Positions 33,854 to 42,050 of a DNA stretch of 64,000 bases are shown piece after piece. A program made the translations under genes and the position numbers. The number at the start of each line of letters is the position of its first letter. Within the stretch, counting starts at the first letter, position 1. The notes under the pieces are model-generated. The model saw only the letters and a program-made list of their open reading frames with translations, was not told the DNA's origin and ran no database searches. The DNA comes from Allotamlana fucoidanivorans (lineage in GTDB: Bacteria > Bacteroidota > Bacteroidia > Flavobacteriales > Flavobacteriaceae), in assembly GCF_045788535.1 (NCBI RefSeq), contig NZ_CP074074.1, positions 186,001 to 250,000 of the forward strand, given 5' to 3'.

Positions 33854-34936
33854 ATGAAACGTAAATTAAGGATTAACGGCCATTCTCATTTACTTCCTTA
33901 TCCAGAGGAAATTCCCGAATTTATGCAAGAAAAAGGCATTTTTTGGGTAGATAAAGATAGAAAGTTCATGCTTCAAAAAGACTGGAAACGCCCTGTTACA
34001 GATTCCAGTTTTTTCTTAAATGAAAAATTAGAATGGATGGCTCGTAATAAAATTGATCATGCGGTTGTTCTCAATCTGTCACAACTTTACGGTAATGGGT
34101 TACGCGTTGAAGAAATGAAAAAAGCACTACGATTTCAAAATGATTTTAATGCCAGAATACAGCACGAACATCCTACTAAATTCACCTGTGGATTTGTAGT
34201 GCATCCTGGTTTTTTGAGAAGTGCCTGTTGGGAAATTGAACGCTGTGTGGAACAACTCGGGTTACAATTACTTTGTTTGCCCACACATTATATGGATTCT
34301 ATCGGTACCTGGCGGTGTATATTTGATGAAGAAAACGAACCGCTTTTTGAACTGGCTAACACATACAACTTAGCCGTTGAAATTCACCCGTATGATGGTG
34401 AGAAATTTATTAAACTAGAAAACACATCCTGGCGATTTCACCTCATCTGGATGTTAGCCCAATGTGGTGATGCGTATCACTTTTTAACCTTAAATGGTTA
34501 TCAAGAAAAATTTCCTAACATGCGCACCTGTTTTGCACATGGTGGTCAATTATCACAAATTAATTTAGGAAGACGCATACAAGGATTTGACGGTAGACCT
34601 GATTTATTTGAAGGCAAACACCACCCTAGAAAAGCCGTAGGACACAAAAATATTTTCTTTGACACTTTAGTACATGATACCGGTGGCTTAGAACTGCTTA
34701 TCAAAAACCAAGGCGCTAAACAGGTTATTATGGGCCTTGACGACCCGTATCCGTTAGGTGAGATGGAAAGCGAAAAACAATCATCCTATCCCGGTAAAAT
34801 TTTAGATTTGGCCATAAAAAATAAAATCATCAACCAAATAGAATATGAAGCCATCTGGGAAGATAATGTGATAACATGGCTGTGTGGCGACGATGAAAAC
34901 GCAAAAGAAAAGTTGATAAACAGAATTTTGAACTAA
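33854..34936 (+). CDS. 2-Amino-3-carboxymuconate-6-semialdehyde decarboxylase (ACMSD)
   Basis: A 360-residue amidohydrolase-superfamily decarboxylase. Zinc ligands are HxH in INGHSHLLPYPEE, His in VEIHPYDGEKF, His in CFAHGGQLSQ and Asp in MGLDDPYPLGE. It removes CO2 from ACMS, diverting it from quinolinate/NAD synthesis to catabolism. It is slightly longer than mammalian ACMSD. Its stop codon overlaps the ATG of the downstream O-methyltransferase by one base, so the two are translationally coupled. Confidence 0.93.
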   Translation: MKRKLRINGHSHLLPYPEEIPEFMQEKGIFWVDKDRKFMLQKDWKRPVTDSSFFLNEKLEWMARNKIDHAVVLNLSQLYGNGLRVEEMKKALRFQNDFNARIQHEHPTKFTCGFVVHPGFLRSACWEIERCVEQLGLQLLCLPTHYMDSIGTWRCIFDEENEPLFELANTYNLAVEIHPYDGEKFIKLENTSWRFHLIWMLAQCGDAYHFLTLNGYQEKFPNMRTCFAHGGQLSQINLGRRIQGFDGRPDLFEGKHHPRKAVGHKNIFFDTLVHDTGGLELLIKNQGAKQVIMGLDDPYPLGEMESEKQSSYPGKILDLAIKNKIINQIEYEAIWEDNVITWLCGDDENAKEKLINRILN

Positions 34937-35583
34937 TGCATTTTATACCTGAAGAATTAGATGATTACGTAGTAAATCACTCTGAAAATGAACCAGAGTT
35001 ACTACAAGAACTCAATAGAGAAACCTATCAAAAAATATTACAGCCCAGAATGCTCAGTGGGCATTATCAGGGACGGCTGTTAAGCATGATTTCTAAATTA
35101 GTAAACCCTAAAAACGTTCTAGAAATCGGCACCTACACAGGGTATTCTGCCTTGTGTTTAGCTGAGGGTATGCAAAGATCGGGTGAATTACACACTATTG
35201 ACGTGAATGAGGAGCTCTACGATTTTCAAAGAAAATACTTTGACAAATCTAATTTTGGCAACCAAATTTTTCAGCATTTAGGAGACGCACTAGACATCAT
35301 TCCTACACTAAATAAAACCTTTGATTTGGTCTTTATTGATGCCGACAAAGAAAACTACAGTTATTATTTTAACGTGATTATTGATAAATTAAATATGGGA
35401 GGACTCATATTATCTGACAACGTGCTTTGGAGCGGTAAGGTTTTAGATAAAACCTTTAAAAAAGAAGACACGTCTACACCAGCCCTTATTGCTTATAATA
35501 AACTTTTAAAAGAAGACCCTCGTGTTGAAACTGTTGTTTTACCAATTAGAGACGGATTAACCTTGAGCAGAAAAATAAAATAA
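34936..35583 (+). CDS. O-methyltransferase, family 3-like
   Basis: A 215-residue SAM-dependent O-methyltransferase of the CCoAOMT/COMT-like bacterial group. SAM motif I is NVLEIGTYTGYSALCLAEG. The metal-binding and catalytic Asp lies in FDLVFIDADKENYSYYF, with LILSDNVLWSGKVLD after it. The C-terminus is PIRDGLTLSRKIK. The group methylates catechol-like hydroxyls or small metabolites. As the last gene of the kynurenine operon it might methylate a hydroxylated aromatic intermediate, but no pathway step requires it. The assignment of substrate is open. Confidence 0.88.
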   Translation: MHFIPEELDDYVVNHSENEPELLQELNRETYQKILQPRMLSGHYQGRLLSMISKLVNPKNVLEIGTYTGYSALCLAEGMQRSGELHTIDVNEELYDFQRKYFDKSNFGNQIFQHLGDALDIIPTLNKTFDLVFIDADKENYSYYFNVIIDKLNMGGLILSDNVLWSGKVLDKTFKKEDTSTPALIAYNKLLKEDPRVETVVLPIRDGLTLSRKIK

Positions 35584-35640
35584 CCGTATAGCTTTTAACA
35601 GAGTGGGTATAATTATGTAAACCAATAAATTACCAAGCTT

Positions 35641-35696
35641 GTGTATCATTTTACCAAAACATTTTAGAATTACCCAGTTTGTTTAAAATGATACAC
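35641..35696. repeat. Perfect 13-bp inverted repeat with 30-nt interval
   Basis: GTGTATCATTTTA (35641-35653) and TAAAATGATACAC (35684-35696) are perfect inverse complements. There is no T-tract, so it is a poor terminator. It is 57 nt past the O-methyltransferase and next to a decayed gene. It could be a large hairpin, the end of a lost element or a protein-binding dyad. I saw no second copy in the window. Confidence 0.55.
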
Positions 35697-35740
35697 TAAC
35701 CTGCTTCTCCTTTGGCGATGCCTAGTTAATGGTTTAAATT

Positions 35741-35983
35741 GATGACTTTAATGAGAGTACAACTAATGAATTGGAGCGCATTAAAACATGCCTAAGAATG
35801 CATGTGCCCAATGTTAAATTATGGATAAACAAAGTGACTTAACATAATATTCCTATAAACTATAAGGAATATTCTTAGGAAAAGGTAGCTAATTTTTTTG
35901 ATCCCGATGGAAATTTACGCGCTTTTAAAGACAGTTTAACTTTTGAAAATCAAATAGAAACTTATGCCAAAGCGCCTCATTGA
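35741..35983 (+). pseudogene. Decayed VOC/glyoxalase-like gene fragment
   Basis: One reading frame gives coherent protein over 80 codons interrupted by TAA (35840) and an in-frame TAG. Pieces are DDFNESTTNELERIKTCLRM, HVPNVKLWINKVT, stop, HNIPINYKEYS, stop, EKVANFFDPDGNLRAFKDSL, TFENQIETYAKAPH and a final TGA. FFDPDGN followed by a hydrophobic tail is typical of the end of vicinal-oxygen-chelate (glyoxalase/bleomycin-resistance) proteins. The frame is kept while stops have accumulated, so this is a remnant. Flanks at 35584-35640 and 35984-36053 hold nothing I recognise. Confidence 0.55.
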
Positions 35984-36053
35984 ACTTCCTATGTAAACAT
36001 GTTTTAATTCAGATTAATAAAGGAAAAAGGCTTCAAGGAAATGTCCTAAAAAC

Positions 36054-36341
36054 CTAAAACTTACGTCTTACAGAACCCGTAAAGTCTTCTAAATCATCTT
36101 TAACTTTATCTAACTCCTTTTTTACATCAGAAGTCACACTAGTATCTATGCCATGATTTTCGGCCGTTTTGGTAATTTCATGCTTAATTTCATTAGACGC
36201 GTCTTTTAATGTTCTCATACCTTTACCAAGGCCTCTTGCTATTTCTGGTAATTTATCGGCACCAAAAACCATAACAGCAATAAACATAATGAATGCTATT
36301 TCTGCTCCGCTAATAAATAGAAATGTTGCTAATTGTATCAC
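36054..36341 (-). CDS. tatA: Twin-arginine translocase subunit TatA/E-type
   Basis: A 95-residue membrane protein: a short N-terminal hydrophobic helix (FISGAEIAFIMFIAVMVFGA), the TatA hinge and amphipathic helix DKLPEIARGLGKGMRTLKDA, then a charged tail. TatA multimers form the export pore with TatC (encoded at 3818). GTG at 36341 is the first start and lies only 5 nt from the G of a perfect -7 box, so the mRNA is predicted to be leaderless. Confidence 0.9.
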   Translation of the reverse strand: MIQLATFLFISGAEIAFIMFIAVMVFGADKLPEIARGLGKGMRTLKDASNEIKHEITKTAENHGIDTSVTSDVKKELDKVKDDLEDFTGSVRRKF

Positions 36342-36345
36342 AGCA

Positions 36346-36353
36346 CAAATATA
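36346..36353 (-). promoter_or_regulatory. -7 box (TATATTTG) of tatA, 5 nt from the start codon
   Basis: A perfect minus-strand TAnnTTTG. Its last G pairs with position 36346 and the GTG start begins at 36341. Transcription from this box should begin at or next to the start codon. Confidence 0.6.
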
Positions 36354-36376
36354 GTGAGTTCATTTCTTAGAATAAA

Positions 36377-36404
36377 AAAAGCCGATTTAAAAAAATCGGC
36401 TTTT
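36377..36404 (-). terminator. Terminator of the M1 peptidase gene
   Basis: AAAAGCCGATTT and AAATCGGCTTTT form a 12-bp stem. On the minus strand it is followed by a T-run, 18 nt past the M1 peptidase stop. Confidence 0.8.
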
Positions 36405-36421
36405 CTGAAAATAATATGATT

Positions 36422-38722
36422 TTAACTTTTAAGTGTTGATTTGAATTGTTCAAAATCACTAGGTTGTTCTTGCTTAGGCCATGAATTATTTGACGTATCA
36501 ATATCGGCCGTTTCCTCATTAGGATCTATTATAATTGAAACAATTTCTTTCTCAGAAGCTACAGCCTTAGTGACTTCACTATCATTAAATCGCCATATCT
36601 GTGCTGGATAGGTTTCTGTTTTTGATGTACCATCTGCATAGGTATACTTTACAATGATAGGCATGACTAAACCTCCTGGCTTCTCAAAAGTAATGTTATA
36701 AAAATACTTTGGTGTTTTCAAATTTTTTCTTTCCTCTGGAGAGAAATTATCCATAACATACTGTTTTAATGGAATGGAATTTTCCAAAAGAGTGCCATCA
36801 CGTAAAGACTCTTCATAATCTTCACTGCCCTCCTCTACTAAATAAACCAATGGTTTTAAATTCTTTAACGGAAAACCTTGTTTTTCAGCCACGTTTCTTA
36901 CAAACTTATTGGGTGAGGAGGATACAAAATATCTTTTCACATCTTTAATACCTATATCAACCCAGTCTGTAGTATAAAACCAACCTCTCCAAAACCAATC
37001 TAAATCAAAAGCAGAAGCATCTTCCATCGTTCTAAAGAAATCTTCTGGTGTGGGGTGTTTAAACTTCCACCGGTTGGCATACTCCTTAAAAGCATAGTCA
37101 AAGAGTTCTTTTCCCATAACTGTTTCTCTAAGAATATTTAATGCGGTAGCTGGTTTTCCGTAAGCATTATTTCCAAATTGATAGGTATTTAACCCTTTGG
37201 TCATGATAGGTGCAATATAATCTTGATTGCCACTCATGTAAGGCACTATTAACTTGGCTGGTCCACGATCTGAAGGAAAGTGCTTATCTTGAGGGGATAG
37301 CGCCTCTGGATATTTTTGTCCAAAATCTTGCTCGGCAATATATTGTAAAAAGGTATTTAAGCCTTCATCCATCCAAGTCCATTGACGCTCATCACTATTT
37401 ACAATCATAGGAAAGAAATTGTGACCAACTTCATGAATAATCACCCCCATCATACCATATTTTACACGATCACTATACGTGCCATCTTCTTTAGGGCGAC
37501 CATAGTTCCAGCAAATCATTGGGTATTCCATTCCCTGTTGCTTAGCATGTACTGAAATAGCTTTGTGATACGGGTAATCAAAAGTCATTCTTGAGTAAGA
37601 CTCTAAAGTACTCGCTACAGCTTTTGTTGACCATGCTTCCCATAATGGGTTGCCTTCCTTAGGATATAATGAAACCGCCATAACATCTTTTTCAGAAATT
37701 TTCACAGCCATCATATCTAAAATGAATTTTCTTGAGGTTGCAAAGCCAAAATCACGTACGTTCACAGCTTTCAATTTCCAAGTTTTCGTCTCTTGAGAAA
37801 AGAGGCCTTCTTTAGCTATAACTTCGTCTTGACTTACAATAATAACTGGTTTATCATAAGACGTTTTCGCCTCCTCATAGCGTTGCATCATCTCTTTAGA
37901 GTAAACCTCTTTTCTATTTGTTAATTGGCCCGTACCCTCTAAGATATGATCTGCAGGAACCGTAATATTCACCTCATAATCACCAAACGGTAAGGCAAAC
38001 TCATCTCTACCCCAAAACTGAGAATTTTGCCAGCCCTCAACATCACTATATACTGCCATTCTTGGGTAAAACTGAGCAATAACATAGGCTCTATTACCAT
38101 CTTTTGGAAAATACTCGTATCCAGACCGACCACCTTCAACGACATGATCATTAACATTGTACCACCACTTAATTGAAAAGGAAAACTTCTCACCATGCTT
38201 TAATGGTTTAGGTAATTCTACCCGCATCATCGTTCTATGAATAGTATACGGTAATGGTTTTTTATTGGTATCTGTAACTTCCTCAATAGTGAACCCGCGC
38301 TCTAATGGCTTATTCATATAATTCTGAACAAAGCTTGAAGGTTCAGCATATGGTGGAATCGATTCAGATTCAATCAACGGAGATTTAGAATCTTTTGCTC
38401 TTTGATTTTGATCAAGTTGCACCCAAAGGTAGGTTAATTGATCTGGAGAATTATTGGTATAGGTAATGGTTTCAAAACCCGAAATTTTTGCCTTTTCATC
38501 ATCCAAGACAATATCCATTTTATAATCGGCCTGCTGCTGGTAATAAGCTACCCCGGGGGCTCCCGAAGCAGCACGATACATATTTGGTGTAGAAAATTCA
38601 TCATACAGCTGCCTAAATTTATTCGTATTTGTATGACCTGTTTTTACTTGTTCTTTCTCTTGTGCATGCACTGAAAAAGCAGCAATAATCAGTACTAAAC
38701 AAACGCAAGCAATGTTTCTCAT
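36422..38722 (-). CDS. Secreted M1-family metallopeptidase
   Basis: A 766-residue zinc aminopeptidase-like protein with a signal peptide (MRNIACVCLVLIIAAFSVHA). The active site is GVIIHEVGHNFFPMIVNSDE, with HEVGH as HExxH and the third ligand Glu in WMDEGLNTFLQ. The catalytic domain is followed by a C-terminal region lacking a recognisable T9SS sorting domain. It is probably periplasmic or outer-membrane, trimming peptides. Gene order on the minus strand is two regulatory-domain proteins, DUF6702-like, then this peptidase. Confidence 0.9.
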   Translation of the reverse strand: MRNIACVCLVLIIAAFSVHAQEKEQVKTGHTNTNKFRQLYDEFSTPNMYRAASGAPGVAYYQQQADYKMDIVLDDEKAKISGFETITYTNNSPDQLTYLWVQLDQNQRAKDSKSPLIESESIPPYAEPSSFVQNYMNKPLERGFTIEEVTDTNKKPLPYTIHRTMMRVELPKPLKHGEKFSFSIKWWYNVNDHVVEGGRSGYEYFPKDGNRAYVIAQFYPRMAVYSDVEGWQNSQFWGRDEFALPFGDYEVNITVPADHILEGTGQLTNRKEVYSKEMMQRYEEAKTSYDKPVIIVSQDEVIAKEGLFSQETKTWKLKAVNVRDFGFATSRKFILDMMAVKISEKDVMAVSLYPKEGNPLWEAWSTKAVASTLESYSRMTFDYPYHKAISVHAKQQGMEYPMICWNYGRPKEDGTYSDRVKYGMMGVIIHEVGHNFFPMIVNSDERQWTWMDEGLNTFLQYIAEQDFGQKYPEALSPQDKHFPSDRGPAKLIVPYMSGNQDYIAPIMTKGLNTYQFGNNAYGKPATALNILRETVMGKELFDYAFKEYANRWKFKHPTPEDFFRTMEDASAFDLDWFWRGWFYTTDWVDIGIKDVKRYFVSSSPNKFVRNVAEKQGFPLKNLKPLVYLVEEGSEDYEESLRDGTLLENSIPLKQYVMDNFSPEERKNLKTPKYFYNITFEKPGGLVMPIIVKYTYADGTSKTETYPAQIWRFNDSEVTKAVASEKEIVSIIIDPNEETADIDTSNNSWPKQEQPSDFEQFKSTLKS

Positions 38723-38827
38723 TCCTATTTTATAATTAAAAATTGTAGTTTATTTCAACCAATAACAACAAAAATTGTTATTCAAATAGGAGCGAAATTA
38801 TAAAATTATACAGCAAACATAGCTGTT

Positions 38828-39337
38828 TTAATCAAATTTTAACACTACCGAATCATTTTGAGAGAGAAGAATGAAGCTCTTTTGTTTATTATTAATGTTG
38901 GTTTTAATAATATTCTGCTGGTCTTCAAAAAGATCAAATAACACCTTATTGCTTATTTCAAAAGACTTTATTTCTGTTATGCCTTCAATTTCCATATAAC
39001 ATTTTATAACATCGGTATCATAGGCTTTTCCAAGAAACTTCACAATATATGGTGTTCCATTTATCTTAATGCTGAGTTTATCCTTCAAGTACCTCCCAAT
39101 ATAACCATCAATACGTTCAGACTCATCGTTGTTATCAAGTAGTATGATTTTATCATCAAAACGTTCTCTTAAAAGACTCTCAAAATCATCAATAAAAATT
39201 CTGGAAATAATTTGCAATGACTGTTTTTCTTTCACATACTCAATTTGTGTCACACTTACATAGTATTTATGTACTCCTGTAAAAGCAAAGATGGGGAACA
39301 AAAACACACAAAAAAGAAATTTAGAAATGCTGATCAT
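38828..39337 (-). CDS. DUF6702-like secreted protein
   Basis: A 169-residue protein with a signal peptide (MISISKFLFCVFLFPIFAF) and a beta-rich mature part starting HKYYVSVTQIEYVKEKQSLQ. It continues with IFIDDFESLLRERFDDKIIL and KSFILLSQNDSVVLKFD. I recall this pattern as DUF6702, usually next to an M1 peptidase in flavobacteria; the function is unknown. The -7 box lies 5 nt from the ATG at 39337, predicting a leaderless mRNA. The M1 peptidase gene starts 105 nt downstream. Confidence 0.78.
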   Translation of the reverse strand: MISISKFLFCVFLFPIFAFTGVHKYYVSVTQIEYVKEKQSLQIISRIFIDDFESLLRERFDDKIILLDNNDESERIDGYIGRYLKDKLSIKINGTPYIVKFLGKAYDTDVIKCYMEIEGITEIKSFEISNKVLFDLFEDQQNIIKTNINNKQKSFILLSQNDSVVLKFD

Positions 39338-39341
39338 ATTG

Positions 39342-39349
39342 CAAAAGTA
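39342..39349 (-). promoter_or_regulatory. -7 box (TACTTTTG) of the DUF6702-like gene, 5 nt from the ATG
   Basis: A perfect minus-strand TAnnTTTG whose G lies exactly 5 nt before the ATG at 39337. The flank ATATTGCAAAA is nearly the same as at 50085. Confidence 0.6.
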
Positions 39350-39416
39350 GTTAATTTATAGATTTTTATGACGTTCTAAAAGCAACCCTTGTCTTCAAAT
39401 ATATTTTGAAAATCAA

Positions 39417-40187
39417 TTAATCCTGTAAGGCTGTTCTATTTTTTTGATACTGTATATACTTCATTTTCAAAAACGTAAAAATGATTAAATCTGATTTATT
39501 CTGACAGCTGTCCATAAAATTCTCATCATCCATACAGAAATAGAAAAAATCCATTCTTAAATCCGGTTCTAACGGATACGACGTAAAAAATTCATCAGAC
39601 CATCTTGCTTTTACGCGTTGCATTAAAGTCTCCTTTCTCTCCATTTTCACTTGGTTTTTCAATCTCTTAGTTCTTCCTGTAATAGCATTGATAATAGGAT
39701 TTAATGGCACAATACCACCTCCTGTTGTGGCTTCGTGTAAGCGTCTTTCCCCTATGGTTGCTATTTTTCCTTGATATCCAGGAATACCTACATCATAAAA
39801 ATTGATTGGAGCTTTACCTTCAGTTGTCTTTATATCTTGTGTTAAATTACCAGATAGCACCTTACCTACAACAACTTCATCTAACGCATTTACTTGTTCC
39901 TCTAAATGTACTTTTACGGTTTTACTTAAAATCATTTTTGGAGTCATAACTAATTCTTTGTCTTTATGTTGAACCGAAGAAAATTGTATGGTATCATTAA
40001 CTTTTACTGAAATCTCAAACACCCCTATTGTATTTGTAATGGTAAATACTTGAGCCGTTTTATTAATAACGTGAATGTTTTCAACATTTGATGTACTCTC
40101 AACTTTTCCTGAAAGTATCACGCTTTGACTGTGAGTAGAAAACCAAAACAAACAACCAAAAATAAAAATAGAAAGTAAACGCTTCAA
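39417..40187 (-). CDS. Carboxypeptidase-like regulatory-domain protein, paralogue 1
   Basis: A 256-residue protein with signal MKRLLSIFIFGCLFWFSTHS. A CarboxypepD-regulatory-like beta-sandwich (about residues 24-110) contains VILSGKVESTSNVENIHVIN, FTITNTIGVFEISVKVNDTI and EQVNALDEVVV. A second region (about 115-256) starts VLSGNLTQDIKTTEGKAPIN. In TonB-dependent receptors the first domain precedes a beta-barrel; here there is no barrel. It is paralogous to the next gene upstream, with the same layout and the LxGxLxxDI motif. It may be a periplasmic or outer-membrane accessory protein. Confidence 0.8.
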   Translation of the reverse strand: MKRLLSIFIFGCLFWFSTHSQSVILSGKVESTSNVENIHVINKTAQVFTITNTIGVFEISVKVNDTIQFSSVQHKDKELVMTPKMILSKTVKVHLEEQVNALDEVVVGKVLSGNLTQDIKTTEGKAPINFYDVGIPGYQGKIATIGERRLHEATTGGGIVPLNPIINAITGRTKRLKNQVKMERKETLMQRVKARWSDEFFTSYPLEPDLRMDFFYFCMDDENFMDSCQNKSDLIIFTFLKMKYIQYQKNRTALQD

Positions 40188-40276
40188 AAACAGTAGTTGA
40201 TTAATTGTTTAAAGTAAGTCCTTCAAATCTTAATCTTTTTGTAAACCGTTTGTAAAGTTATGTTAAAATAAAAGAG

Positions 40277-41077
40277 TTATTTTTTTGTAGATAAAAACAC
40301 CTTACTCTTTTGATGTAGCAACTCAAGAAACTCCATTTCGTTACCATAGTTAAGCAACGAAAAATCAAAATCATCTCGTTGCACATACTGTATAAATTCT
40401 TGAACCCGATGTTCTGGTATATCAAAGTTGTCAACCAAAAACTCTGAACCAAAGTAATATTTCACAGACTCAATAGGTACTTCTGGAATTTTCACTTTGT
40501 CTTTATCTTTAGCGCCAGACCTGAATAAAGGCAATAGTAACTGATCAACCACATTGACAATATTCAGACCATTTATCATATGCTGCTGCTGTGAAGCCAT
40601 TGTTATATTATTCACCTCTGTTTTGTTATCCTTCTCAAAATTATAATCGCTGCTATGCTTCACACCAAAATACAGAGCATCTAATTTAGGATTAAAAGCT
40701 TCGGCTCCTTCAATATCTGTGCCTAAATCACCTGTTAATTTCTGATCCAAAACGATGACCTCGTCCAATTTATTAATTTCTTCAATCATAAATAATTTCA
40801 TACTTCCTGATGCTATGATAGCTTCATTGACTCTAAATTCAATGCTTTGATATTGAAGCGCACTCACTTGAATTAAATCGTTTAAAGCCACGGCAATAGT
40901 AAACTGACCATTTTCATCAGAAATAGTTCCTTTATTTGAAGAGGTGTTGAAAATGGTAATACCCGAAATATCATTACCTTCAACAATAATTTTTCCTGCA
41001 ACATCAATTCTATTAATAGTTTGCGAATAACCCAAACTAGTTGTTAAAAAAGCTAAAACAACAATAATATGCTTCAT
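40277..41077 (-). CDS. Carboxypeptidase-like regulatory-domain protein, paralogue 2
   Basis: A 266-residue protein with signal MKHIIVVLAFLTTSLGYSQ. The regulatory-like domain (about residues 22-110) contains VAGKIIVEGNDISGITIFNT, ISDENGQFTIAVALNDLIQV and EEINKLDEVIVLDQ. A second region follows, beginning KLTGDLGTDIEGAEAFNPKL. The N-terminal halves of this and the downstream gene align clearly, while the C-terminal halves diverge apart from LTGDLGTDIEG versus LSGNLTQDIKT. The gap to paralogue 1 is 89 nt. The function is unknown. Confidence 0.8.
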   Translation of the reverse strand: MKHIIVVLAFLTTSLGYSQTINRIDVAGKIIVEGNDISGITIFNTSSNKGTISDENGQFTIAVALNDLIQVSALQYQSIEFRVNEAIIASGSMKLFMIEEINKLDEVIVLDQKLTGDLGTDIEGAEAFNPKLDALYFGVKHSSDYNFEKDNKTEVNNITMASQQQHMINGLNIVNVVDQLLLPLFRSGAKDKDKVKIPEVPIESVKYYFGSEFLVDNFDIPEHRVQEFIQYVQRDDFDFSLLNYGNEMEFLELLHQKSKVFLSTKK

Positions 41078-41159
41078 TTATTTTTTATTTTCAAATTACC
41101 ACATAATTTTCTATTCCTAAAGTAAAATGTACTAAAATTTTTCTAAACAGAAATTTAAC

Positions 41160-41167
41160 TAGTTTTG
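41160..41167 (+). promoter_or_regulatory. -7 box (TAGTTTTG) for pepE
   Basis: A perfect TAnnTTTG match, 19 nt before the ATG at 41186. A TTG start at 41165 would lie inside this box and is rejected. Confidence 0.6.
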
Positions 41168-41185
41168 CTGAAATGTCTTATTGAA

Positions 41186-41893
41186 ATGAAAAACATAATA
41201 ATAGCAAGCACCTCAACCGTTCACGGCAGCGGTTACCTTGATTATATTGTAAACGACTTAGAACGCTTTTTTGAGAAGGCTCAAACTATTCTTTTTATTC
41301 CTTTTGCCCGACCAAGCGGTATAAGTCATGACGCCTACACAGAAATAGCCCGTAAGGGATTTCAAAAAATTAATAAACGTGTTATTGGCCTTCATGAATA
41401 TGAAAATAAAGCAGAAGCTATTAAAACAGCAGATGCTATTTTTACGGGGGGCGGAAATACCTTTGTATTAACCTATCAGTTGTATAAAAATAATTTAATT
41501 TCCCTATTACAAGAAGCGGTTTATGGTGGCATCCCTTATTTAGGCACCAGCGCTGGGAGTAACATTTGTGGATTAACTATAAAAACCACTAATGATATGC
41601 CTATTGTATACCCCCCAAGCTTTAATGCATTGGCCCTTGTACCATTCAATATCAACCCACATTATTTAGATCCAGACACCTCAAGTACACATATGGGAGA
41701 AACCAGAGGGACCAGAATAAGAGAATTTCATCACTATAACACCCCTCCTGTTGTGGGATTAAGGGAAGGCAGCTGGATACACGTTAAAGGGCAGTCTATT
41801 ATTTTAAAAGGTGATTTAAGTGCTAGAATATTTGAATATAATAAAGCACCCTATGAAGTCTTTCCAGGTACAGAGTTAAACCATTTAAAATAA
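41186..41893 (+). CDS. pepE: Peptidase E (alpha-aspartyl dipeptidase, S51 family)
   Basis: A 235-residue cytoplasmic serine dipeptidase releasing N-terminal Asp from dipeptides. The nucleophile Ser is in YLGTSAGSNICGLTIKTTND and the catalytic His in FNINPHYLDPDTSSTHMGET. Earlier conserved stretches are ILFIPFARPSG and IFTGGGNTFVLTYQL. The ATG at 41186 (MKNIIIASTST) fits the family and the promoter. It ends at a terminator shared with the convergent tRNA-Gly gene. Confidence 0.93.
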   Translation: MKNIIIASTSTVHGSGYLDYIVNDLERFFEKAQTILFIPFARPSGISHDAYTEIARKGFQKINKRVIGLHEYENKAEAIKTADAIFTGGGNTFVLTYQLYKNNLISLLQEAVYGGIPYLGTSAGSNICGLTIKTTNDMPIVYPPSFNALALVPFNINPHYLDPDTSSTHMGETRGTRIREFHHYNTPPVVGLREGSWIHVKGQSIILKGDLSARIFEYNKAPYEVFPGTELNHLK

Positions 41894-41925
41894 AAAAGCT
41901 TCACCGTTATTGATGAAGCTTTTTT
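41892..41925. terminator. Bidirectional terminator between pepE and tRNA-Gly
   Basis: AAAAAAGCTTCA and TGAAGCTTTTTT form a 12-bp stem around a 10-nt loop, with T-runs on both strands. It serves pepE and the tRNA gene. Confidence 0.85.
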
Positions 41926-41926
41926 G

Positions 41927-41999
41927 AGCGGGAGACCGGGTTCGAACCGGCGACATTCAGCTTGGAAGGCTGACGCTCTACCAACTGAGCTACTCCCGC
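41927..41999 (-). tRNA. tRNA-Gly (anticodon TCC)
   Basis: The minus strand folds as a complete cloverleaf of 73 nt. The acceptor stem GCGGGAG pairs with CTCCCGC. The D-arm starts GCTCAGTTGGTAGAGC. The anticodon stem-loop is TCAGC-CTTCCAA-GCTGA with anticodon TCC. The T-arm is GCCGGTTCGAACCCGGT. The discriminator base is T and no CCA is encoded. A -7 box lies 13 nt upstream. Confidence 0.96.
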
Positions 42000-42011
42000 G
42001 TTAATCGGTTG

Positions 42012-42019
42012 CAAATATA
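42012..42019 (-). promoter_or_regulatory. -7 box (TATATTTG) for tRNA-Gly
   Basis: A perfect minus-strand TAnnTTTG ending 13 nt before the mature 5' end of tRNA-Gly, implying a short 5' leader. Confidence 0.6.
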
Positions 42020-42050
42020 TATAAACTCACCTATCATTTCCAAGAAAAAA

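Noticed and set aside
35584..36053. Insertion sequence or genomic island
   Set aside because: The inverted repeat and dead gene are suggestive, but there is no transposase, integrase or target duplication.
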